This document shows positions 58,137-64,000 of a stretch of 64,000 nucleotides of DNA, piece by piece. The number at the start of each line of letters is the position of its first letter. The first letter of the stretch is position 1. The notes beneath the pieces are model-generated. The model was given only the letters and a program-made list of their open reading frames with translations. It was not told where the DNA came from and searched no databases. The translations under genes were made by a program, and so were the position numbers. This stretch comes from Pseudomonadota bacterium (GTDB taxonomy: Bacteria > Pseudomonadota > Alphaproteobacteria > Sphingomonadales > Sphingomonadaceae). The stretch covers positions 1-64,000 of the forward strand of contig JAEZIO010000074.1 in the NCBI GenBank assembly GCA_023436615.1, read 5' to 3'.

Positions 58137-58492
58137 TGACGCTCCGCACGCAGCATGAGAAGCCCGTCTACGTCCGCCTTCGCGAGACGATCGCCAACGC
58201 GATCCTGTCGGGGAAGTTCAACGACGGTGACCCGCTGCCCTCCGTGCGCGCGTTGGCCGCTGAAGAGCAGGCGAACCCGCTAACCGTGGCAAAGGCTTAC
58301 CAAGGCTTCCAGGACGAAGGCCTGGTGACCGTCAAGCGCGGCGTCGGGCTGTTCGTCGCATCCGGAGCACGGGCCCGTCTGAAGGATTCGGAGCGCACCC
58401 GCTTCCTGACCGAGGAATGGCCCGAGATTCGCGAGCGGATGGGGCGGCTCGGGATCGACCCCGCGCAGCTGCTCGAGCGCGAGCGCGCCTGA
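58136..58492 (+). CDS. GntR family regulator, YtrA subfamily
   Basis: A 118-residue regulator that starts MTLRTQHEKPVYVRL. It has the GntR winged helix (RETIANAILSGKFNDGDPLPSVRALAAEEQANPLTVAKAYQ, then LVTVKRGVGLFV) and only a short C-terminal helix, as in YtrA. The ATG at 58136 fits a leaderless transcript from the promoter found directly upstream; a GTG at 58118 in the same frame would lie upstream of that start. YtrA-type regulators usually control an adjacent transporter, but no such genes adjoin here. A similar operator lies at 9911-9928. Confidence 0.9.
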   Translation: MTLRTQHEKPVYVRLRETIANAILSGKFNDGDPLPSVRALAAEEQANPLTVAKAYQGFQDEGLVTVKRGVGLFVASGARARLKDSERTRFLTEEWPEIRERMGRLGIDPAQLLERERA

Positions 58493-58529
58493 CCTTCCCG
58501 CGCGTCGGCTAATCCTCTAGCCGCGTCGC

Positions 58530-59447
58530 ATGGATACGCGGGTCCTGCCCTTCAGTGACGATGTCATTGCCGATGCCGCCGCGCTCATCCTCGCGGGCCA
58601 GCCGGTCGCCGTCCCGACGGAGACCGTCTACGGCCTCGCCAGCGACGCGACAAATGCCGAGGCTGTCGCGCGTATCTACCAAGCGAAGGGAAGACCATCG
58701 TTCAACCCATTGATCGTGCACGTTTCCAATTTGGACGATGCAGAACGCATCGCCGAGCTGGGACCGCTTTCTAGCGAGCTTGGGCGCAGGCATTGGCCGG
58801 GCCCGCTGACCGTCGTCGCGCCCCTGCGGGCGGGCAGCAGCATCGCCTCGCTCGTCACCGCCGGCCTTGCGACCATCGCCATCCGGGTACCGCGGCATCG
58901 TGCGATGCGGTCGCTCCTGGAAGTAAGCGGAAAGCCGCTCGCGGCACCGTCCGCGAACGCCAGCGGCGCGATCAGCCCGACGCGCGCGGAACATGTCCTT
59001 CACAGCCTCGGCGGGCGGATACCGCTGGTCATCGACGACGGCGCATCCCCCGGCGGCATCGAATCCACGATCGTCGCGGAATCCGGCGGCAAGCTGCGCC
59101 TGCTTCGGCGCGGCCCGATCGAGCTCGATGCCGTAACGGCGGCGCCCGGCGGGGCAGTCGAAGCGCCTGGCCAGCTCGCGAGCCATTACGCTCCGGGCAA
59201 GCCGCTTCGCCTGAATGTCACACGAGCTGCGGCCGACGAATATCTGATCGGCTTCGCGAGCGTCGAGGGAGACGAGAACCTAAGCGCATCCGGCGACCTC
59301 GTCGAGGCGGCTGCGCGGCTGTTCGACCTGCTTCACCGGGCGGACGCCTCTGCGAAGCGCAGGATCGCCGTCGCCCCAATCCCGAACCGCGGCCTTGGCG
59401 CCGCCATCAACGACCGACTGAGCCGCGCGGCGGCTCCTCGTCAGTAA
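58530..59447 (+). CDS. L-threonylcarbamoyladenylate synthase (Sua5/TsaC)
   Basis: A 305-residue enzyme of t6A tRNA modification. The YrdC domain has VAVPTETVYGLASDATN, AKGRPSFNPLIVHV, HWPGPLTVV, IAIRVPRH and LAAPSANASGAISPT. The C-terminal Sua5 extension begins near 200 (APGQLASHYAPGKPL). It uses threonine, bicarbonate and ATP. No ribosome site is visible upstream, so it may be leaderless. Its last 7 bases overlap convergently with msrA. Confidence 0.95.
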   Translation: MDTRVLPFSDDVIADAAALILAGQPVAVPTETVYGLASDATNAEAVARIYQAKGRPSFNPLIVHVSNLDDAERIAELGPLSSELGRRHWPGPLTVVAPLRAGSSIASLVTAGLATIAIRVPRHRAMRSLLEVSGKPLAAPSANASGAISPTRAEHVLHSLGGRIPLVIDDGASPGGIESTIVAESGGKLRLLRRGPIELDAVTAAPGGAVEAPGQLASHYAPGKPLRLNVTRAAADEYLIGFASVEGDENLSASGDLVEAAARLFDLLHRADASAKRRIAVAPIPNRGLGAAINDRLSRAAAPRQ

Positions 59448-59989
59448 GCCGGAGTTTCGCCCTTCACGCGCGCCTGGAAGCTCTTCCGGAGCTTCTGCAG
59501 CTTGGGCGGGATGCTGGCGATGCAATAGGGGTTTCGCTGCCCTTCGCCCTCCCAATAGCCCTGGTGATAATCCTCGGCGGGCCACCACTGGCCCTTGGGC
59601 TCGATCGTGGTGACGATATTGCCGTCCCAATTGCCCTGCGCGCGCTGGCGGGCATTACGCGCTTCCTCCTCCTGCTGCGCAGTCTGGGGAAAGATGGCGG
59701 ATCGGTACTGTGTGCCGACGTCGTTCCCCTGCCGGTTGAGCTGGGTGGGGTCGTGCGTCGCGAAGAAGATGTCGAGCAGCTCGCCGTAGCTGATCTCGTC
59801 GGGATCGAAGGTGACTCGGATTGCCTCCGCATGCCCGGTGTCGCCGCCGCACACCTGCTTGTATGTGGGATTGTCGGCGGTTCCGCCGGTATAGCCGCTC
59901 TCGACTTTCTTCACGCCGATCACGTCGTTGAACACCGCTTCGGTGCACCAGAAGCAGCCGCCCGCGAGCACCGCGACATCTTCAGCCAT
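59441..59989 (-). CDS. msrA: Peptide methionine sulfoxide reductase MsrA
   Basis: A 182-residue reductase with the catalytic motif GGCFWCTEAVF, then VESGYTGGTADNPTYKQVCGGDTGHAEAIRV, FFATHDPTQLNRQGNDVGTQYRSAIF and WPAEDYHQGYW. It repairs methionine-S-sulfoxide in proteins. The full length fits; the ATG at 59989 is clear. A single extra Cys near the C-terminus (NPYCIAS) may serve as the resolving residue. Confidence 0.97.
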   Translation of the reverse strand: MAEDVAVLAGGCFWCTEAVFNDVIGVKKVESGYTGGTADNPTYKQVCGGDTGHAEAIRVTFDPDEISYGELLDIFFATHDPTQLNRQGNDVGTQYRSAIFPQTAQQEEEARNARQRAQGNWDGNIVTTIEPKGQWWPAEDYHQGYWEGEGQRNPYCIASIPPKLQKLRKSFQARVKGETPAY

Positions 59990-60040
59990 CGCCCGTCTCC
60001 TTCACCCAGGAGATAGGCGCTGGCAGTGCTCTTTGCGAGG

Positions 60041-60742
60041 TCAGTTGTGCTGGAAGCTGGCCCGCAGGCTCGCGACCTCGAGGCGCTTGCCGACCCATTC
60101 AGCGAGCTCGTCGAAATCGAGCGGCTTGTCGAAAACGATTCCGGCGCGGCGATCGGAGAACCAGCGAACTTCGCCCTTTATCGGCTTGAGGCTCTCGACC
60201 ACCACGACGACAGGCCGTCCGACGCAATATTCCTCGATGGGCGCGACCTTGATGCCGCCGAGGGAAATGTCATGGACGTCGACGGTGTAATAGGTTTTGC
60301 CGAGGCGGACCGAAGCCTTGCACTCGACGTGGAGGCGCGGCGGACGCGGCCGGAAACCGTGGCGCGGCTTGCGACCTGCCAGAAGCTCTCCGAGATCGAC
60401 CGTCTGATCGAACTTGATCCCGACCATCCCTTCGCGGATCCAGATCACGTGCGACGGGATCTTTTGCGAGGACAACTCTACCGAGACCGCCTCGCCCACC
60501 GCCGCGGGATCGACGACATCGCCCATCAGGCCGCCGGCGGAGATGTTGCGCACGCGCATCAGGCGTTCCCCGGCCGCACCGGTTACCTTGGCGATCTTGA
60601 GCAGCGGCGCGACTCGCTCGTCGCCGCGGCGCTCGACCGGTCGCGGCACCGCCGTCGACAGCGAAAAGGTCGTCGACTCGAATGCCGCCTGGTCGTCCGC
60701 GGCCGACTGGCTGCGCTTGCGACGGATTATGGATGCAAACAT
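60041..60742 (-). CDS. Tandem PilZ domain protein
   Basis: A 233-residue soluble protein with two PilZ domains. The first (about residues 38-115) has RRGDERVAP and VRNISAGGLMGDV. The second (about 135-220) has RLHVECKASVRLGKTYYTVDVHDISLGGIKV. The (D/N)xSxxG motif of c-di-GMP binding is present in both (NISAGG, DISLGG); the RxxxR part is best kept in the first. It probably acts as a c-di-GMP effector. It is divergent from a response regulator and an EAL phosphodiesterase, which supports that role. Confidence 0.88.
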   Translation of the reverse strand: MFASIIRRKRSQSAADDQAAFESTTFSLSTAVPRPVERRGDERVAPLLKIAKVTGAAGERLMRVRNISAGGLMGDVVDPAAVGEAVSVELSSQKIPSHVIWIREGMVGIKFDQTVDLGELLAGRKPRHGFRPRPPRLHVECKASVRLGKTYYTVDVHDISLGGIKVAPIEEYCVGRPVVVVVESLKPIKGEVRWFSDRRAGIVFDKPLDFDELAEWVGKRLEVASLRASFQHN

Positions 60743-60864
60743 CCGGTGCCTTCCTGGTACGAGAAGCTTCTGTCCTCATTTTGGACGGATTGCGGTTAAA
60801 AACCGGTTTCATTCCGGGCCTGCCGAGCGCAAGAGCCGCCGATGAGCTTCGGGGAGTCACGCGA

Positions 60865-61254
60865 ATGAGGCAGCCACGGCTGCTTGTGATCGATGACGAG
60901 CCGGCACTCGCCGACTTTGTCGCCCAGGTCGCAAGCGAGTGCGGCTTCACGCCCATCCGCACCTCCGATGACCGCGAGTTTCGCGATGTCGTCGTCGACA
61001 AGCAGCCGGATGTGGTGGCTCTCGACCTTGGAATGCCCGGCATGGACGGTGTCGAGCTGCTCCGCTTCCTGGCGGAGGCCGACCACCGCGCCCCGGTGCT
61101 GATCATCAGCGGGTTCGACAGACGCGTGCTCGAATCTGCTTTTCGTCTCGGGGAGGCGCTCGGCCTGACGATGATCGGCCCTCTGGAAAAGCCCGTCCGT
61201 TTCCAGGACCTCGAGCAGGTCCTGGTCGAGATTCGTTCCAGCCTCGTCGAATGA
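60865..61254 (+). CDS. Single-domain response regulator
   Basis: A 129-residue receiver. It shows LLVIDDEPALADF, the phospho-Asp in VVALDLGMPGMDGVELL, the Thr/Ser position in LIISGFDRR and the Lys in LEKPVRFQDL. All residues for phosphorylation are intact. There is no output domain, and its stop overlaps the start of an EAL phosphodiesterase (ATGA), so it likely regulates that enzyme or relays a signal to it. A GGGGAG ribosome site precedes the ATG at 60865. Confidence 0.93.
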   Translation: MRQPRLLVIDDEPALADFVAQVASECGFTPIRTSDDREFRDVVVDKQPDVVALDLGMPGMDGVELLRFLAEADHRAPVLIISGFDRRVLESAFRLGEALGLTMIGPLEKPVRFQDLEQVLVEIRSSLVE

Positions 61255-62051
61255 CCCCCCATCCGGACCGGCAGTTGCTCAGGGGCTTCGAGCGGGCGCT
61301 CGAGCACCGCGAGCTCCACATGCTTTACCAGCCCAAGGTCCTGCTCGACACGGGCAAGCTTACACGGCTCGAAGCGCTGGTCCGCTGGGACGATCCCGAG
61401 TTCGGCGCGGTGGAGCCTTCGCGCTTCGTACCCCTCGCCGAACAGCACGGTTTCATCGCCCAACTCACCGACTGGGGGTTGCGAACGACGCTCGAGCAAT
61501 GGCGGACATGGCGAGACGAGGGGCTCGACACCCATGTCGCCTTCAACATCTCGGCCATCAGCCTGCAGAGCCTCGATTTCCCCGATCTCGTCGAGCGGAT
61601 TTGCCGTGAGCTGGAAGTGCCCACCGATCGGCTGGTGCTCGAGCTTACCGAAGGCGCCACCCAGCCGCTCATCAAGCTGATGGACACGCTGACGCGCTTC
61701 CGGATCAAGGGGATCGGTCTCGCCATCGACGATTTCGGCACCGGTTTTTCGTCGCTCATGCAGCTCCGTCAGCTGCCCTTTACCGAGCTCAAGATCGACA
61801 AATTGTTCGTGAAGGACCTGCCGCGCGACCACGACTGCAGCGTGATCGTCAAGTCGATGGTGGAGCTTGCCCACGGCCTCGGCCTCGTCGCGACCGCGGA
61901 GGGCGTCGAAACTCCGGAGCAGCTGCGCTTCCTGCGCACGATCCGCTGCGATGTCGCCCAGGGCTATCTCGTCGCTCAGCCGCTCGAAGGGCCGGCGTTG
62001 CGGGCGTGGTGCGACGCGTTCGAGGAGCGCTGGCCGGCGCTGGTCAGCTAA
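61251..62051 (+). CDS. EAL domain cyclic di-GMP phosphodiesterase
   Basis: A 266-residue single-domain protein. The motifs LYQPKVLL, RLEALVRWDDP (EAL), FNISAISLQ, LELTEGATQ, IDDFGTGFSSLMQLR, LKIDKLFV and TAEGVETPEQLR are all present, so an active phosphodiesterase is expected. The ATG overlaps the stop of the preceding receiver gene, suggesting a split receiver-EAL module. It ends 6 bases before the convergent aldehyde dehydrogenase stop. Confidence 0.94.
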   Translation: MTPHPDRQLLRGFERALEHRELHMLYQPKVLLDTGKLTRLEALVRWDDPEFGAVEPSRFVPLAEQHGFIAQLTDWGLRTTLEQWRTWRDEGLDTHVAFNISAISLQSLDFPDLVERICRELEVPTDRLVLELTEGATQPLIKLMDTLTRFRIKGIGLAIDDFGTGFSSLMQLRQLPFTELKIDKLFVKDLPRDHDCSVIVKSMVELAHGLGLVATAEGVETPEQLRFLRTIRCDVAQGYLVAQPLEGPALRAWCDAFEERWPALVS

Positions 62052-62057
62052 TGCGCC

Positions 62058-63530
62058 TCAGGGCGCCAGCTTGAACTCGACCCCCTGCGCCAGGGGCAGT
62101 GCATCGCCGTAATTGATGGTGTTGGTCTGGCGGCGCATGTACGCCCGCCAGGCGTCCGAGCCGCTCTCGCGCCCCCCGCCCGTCTGCTTTTCCCCGCCGA
62201 AGGCACCGCCGATCTCCGCGCCCGACGGGCCGATATTCACGTTGGCGATCCCGCAGTCCGAACCGCACGCGGACAGGAATCGCTCCGCCTCCTTGAGCTC
62301 GTTCGTGAAGATCGATGAGCTCAGCCCTTGCGAAACCGCATTGTTGAGCGCGATCGCCTCATCGAGTTCGGCGTAGCGCAGCACGTAGAGGATCGGAGCG
62401 AACGTCTCTTTCAACACCGCGCCCTCGTGGGTCGCGATTTCGACGATTGCCGGCCGCACATAATGCCCGCCGGGGACCGCTTCGACTTGCTCGATCGTGT
62501 CGCCGAGCACGTCGCGCATTGCATCGAGCGCCTGCTTGTCGATGAGCGGCCCGACGAGCGTGTCGGCCTCGCGCGGGTCGCCGACTCCGATCCGCGCGAA
62601 CGAGGCTTTCAAACGCGCGACAAGCGCATCGGCGATGCTTTCGTGGACGATCAGCCGACGAAGCGTCGTGCAGCGCTGTCCCGCAGTCCCCGCCGCCGAG
62701 AACAGGATGGCGCGCTCGGCGAGGTCGAGATCCGCCGATGGCGCGACGATGGCGGCATTGTTCCCGCCGAGTTCGAGGAGCACGCGGCCGAACCTTCGTG
62801 CGACGCGGGGGCCGACTTCGCGCCCCATCAGCGTCGATCCCGTCGCGGACACCAGCGCGACGCGGGAATCGTCGACCAGCGCTTCGCCTGCCTTGCGCCC
62901 GCCGTGGACGCATTGCACGAGGCCGGCCGGCGCGTCTCCGAACCGCTCGAGAGCACGCCGTGCAAGGGCCATGACGGCTTCGGCACATAGGGGGGTCTTC
63001 TCGCTCGGCTTCCAGATCACGGGGTCGCCGCAAACCAGCGCCAGCGCCACGTTCCAGGCCCAGACGGCAACCGGGAAATTGAACGCCGTGATCACGCCTA
63101 CAGGGCCGAGCGGATGCCATTGCTCGATCATCCGGTGCTCGGGTCGTTCGCTCGCGATGGTGAGGCCGTAGAGCTGGCGCGACAAGCCGACGGCGAAGTC
63201 GCAGATGTCGATCATCTCCTGAACCTCGCCGAGGCCCTCCTGGACGATCTTCCCGCATTCGAGGGTGACAAGCCGCGCAAGCGGCTCCTTGGCGGCACGA
63301 AGCTCCTCGCCAAGCAGCCGCACCAGCTCGCCGCGACGAGGGGCAGGAACCATCCGCCAAGCCAGGAACGCCTGCTGTGCGCGTTCGCACGCCGCGCCAA
63401 CGGCGTCACCGTCCGCCTCGGGCACGCTGCCGATGATTGCGCCGTCGATCGGCGAGCGGCTTTCGAGGGATCCGCTCGAACGAACACCAAGCCTCTCGAG
63501 CAGGTCGCGTGCTTCCTCGCCGGTGCTCAT
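62058..63530 (-). CDS. ALDH7-like semialdehyde dehydrogenase (aminoadipate semialdehyde type)
   Basis: A 490-residue NAD(P)-dependent aldehyde dehydrogenase. Motifs include GPVGVITAFNFPVAVWAWN, WKPSEKTPL, VSATGSTLMGREV, LLELGGNNAAIV (catalytic Glu), GTAGQRCTTLRRL (catalytic Cys), ETFAPILYV and NVNIGPSGAEIGGAFGGEK. The GGNNA and GQRCTTLRR forms are typical of ALDH7/antiquitin, which oxidises 2-aminoadipate semialdehyde in lysine breakdown. It is translationally coupled (ATGA) to the upstream aminotransferase gene, which fits amino acid catabolism. Confidence 0.93.
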   Translation of the reverse strand: MSTGEEARDLLERLGVRSSGSLESRSPIDGAIIGSVPEADGDAVGAACERAQQAFLAWRMVPAPRRGELVRLLGEELRAAKEPLARLVTLECGKIVQEGLGEVQEMIDICDFAVGLSRQLYGLTIASERPEHRMIEQWHPLGPVGVITAFNFPVAVWAWNVALALVCGDPVIWKPSEKTPLCAEAVMALARRALERFGDAPAGLVQCVHGGRKAGEALVDDSRVALVSATGSTLMGREVGPRVARRFGRVLLELGGNNAAIVAPSADLDLAERAILFSAAGTAGQRCTTLRRLIVHESIADALVARLKASFARIGVGDPREADTLVGPLIDKQALDAMRDVLGDTIEQVEAVPGGHYVRPAIVEIATHEGAVLKETFAPILYVLRYAELDEAIALNNAVSQGLSSSIFTNELKEAERFLSACGSDCGIANVNIGPSGAEIGGAFGGEKQTGGGRESGSDAWRAYMRRQTNTINYGDALPLAQGVEFKLAP

Positions 63531-64000
63531 GCGAGCAGCTCCTTGGCTTTGGCCATCGCCGCGATGCCGGCGTCGAGCGTCTCGTCGCGCTTGGAAAAGC
63601 ACAGGCGAACGATGTTCCGCGGCGGGTCCTGCTCGGCGAATGCCGAAACGGGAACGACGGCAACGCGGGCCCGCTCGACGGCCGCCGCGGCAAAAGCGTC
63701 GTCCTCGAGCGCGATTCCCGACGCCGCAAGGTCGACGCACAGGAAATAGGTCGAAGCGGGATGGAGCGTCGCATATCCGGCGCTCCGCAGCCCCTCCGCC
63801 AATCGGTCGCGGGCGCGCGCGAACCGTTGCCGCATCGGCTCGATCCAGCTGTCGCCCTCTGCCATTCCGAAGGCCACGGCCGCCTGGAGGTTCGGCGCGG
63901 TCGAAAAGGTCAGGAACTGGTGGGCCCGAGCAACCACCCCCGCAAGCTCGGTCGCCGCTGCGATCCAGCCGACCTTCCAGCCCGTTAGCGAGAAGATCTT
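63527..64000 (-). CDS. PLP aminotransferase class I/II, 5' end cut
   Basis: The C-terminal 157 residues of a fold-type I aminotransferase that continues beyond the right edge. The visible part begins KIFSLTGWKVGWIAAATEL, where the first Lys at the window border aligns with the PLP-binding lysine of KynA/YbdL-type enzymes. It continues with VARAHQFLTFSTAPNLQAAV, TYFLCVDLAASG and NIVRLCFSKRDETLD (substrate carboxylate Arg). The HQFLTFSTAPNLQ signature is typical of methionine or kynurenine aminotransferases. It overlaps the aldehyde dehydrogenase start. Confidence 0.92.
   Translation of the reverse strand, partial: KIFSLTGWKVGWIAAATELAGVVARAHQFLTFSTAPNLQAAVAFGMAEGDSWIEPMRQRFARARDRLAEGLRSAGYATLHPASTYFLCVDLAASGIALEDDAFAAAAVERARVAVVPVSAFAEQDPPRNIVRLCFSKRDETLDAGIAAMAKAKELLA

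Overview
The window reads as chromosome of a high-GC alphaproteobacterium, most likely of the order Sphingomonadales. The reasons are a double-domain Hfq, the order ntrY-ntrX-hfq-hflX with mazG convergent, a CcrM-type GANTC methyltransferase, a three-subunit proton-translocating transhydrogenase preceded by an aa3 oxidase subunit IV peptide, and large TonB-dependent receptors. Coding density is very high. Many genes are joined by 4-base start/stop overlaps (ATGA, GTGA, TTGA), and GTG and TTG starts are common. I see no phage, insertion sequence, CRISPR array or rRNA. The only tRNA is tRNA-Ser(UGA).

Layout. 1-5.4 kb: a cobalamin riboswitch reading leftwards out of the window, a divergent DUF6580 membrane protein, rpmE, a GNAT acetyltransferase, a LemA/DUF2207 pair and a glutaryl-CoA dehydrogenase. 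5.5-13.2 kb, all on the minus strand: a BlaI-type repressor behind two tandem operators, a BlaR1/M56 sensor whose C-terminal region carries five 29-residue repeats, a secreted protein built of the same repeats, and two paralogous TonB-dependent receptors. This is the most unusual block. 13.2-21.1 kb: tRNA-Ser and a housekeeping run (lytic transglycosylase, D,D-carboxypeptidase, tmk, holB, metG, tatD, MBL hydrolase, aspartic protease). 21.2-27.4 kb: mazG facing hflX-hfq-ntrX-ntrY. 27.5-31.2 kb: a polysaccharide export lipoprotein, a calcineurin-like phosphatase, and a small cluster of secreted proteins of unknown function that includes two paralogs. 31.2-35.0 kb: apaG, recO, uvrC and a racemase-like protein.

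35.2-44.0 kb: a guanidino-group hydrolase, then the transhydrogenase genes split into two blocks (pntB/pntAB and pntAA/cox IV). About 4.8 kb lies between the blocks and holds a CHASE2-EAL phosphodiesterase, a 27-residue peptide gene with its own promoter and terminator, YjbQ, a YbaK-type deacylase and a FAD oxidoreductase. 44-53 kb: an NtrC-like regulator with a degenerate receiver, a DUF2233 lipoprotein, folP, a C13 peptidase, ccrM (preceded by a dense cluster of GANTC sites), rnhB, a ThiD-glyoxalase fusion and glmM. 53-58 kb: two amidohydrolases (one without its metal motif) with a POT peptide transporter, a nitroreductase and a leaderless YtrA-type GntR regulator. 58.5-62 kb: Sua5, MsrA, and a c-di-GMP group (tandem PilZ, response regulator, EAL). 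62-64 kb: an ALDH7-like aldehyde dehydrogenase and an aminotransferase cut by the window edge.

Regulatory links suggested by the sequence itself: BlaI probably controls its own operon through TACA-N2-TGTA palindromes. The operator-like palindrome over the GntR promoter near 58.1 kb has a close match just upstream of the first TonB receptor near 9.9 kb. The GANTC cluster suggests that ccrM is controlled by methylation. All gene calls come from reading motifs by eye; no database search was possible.
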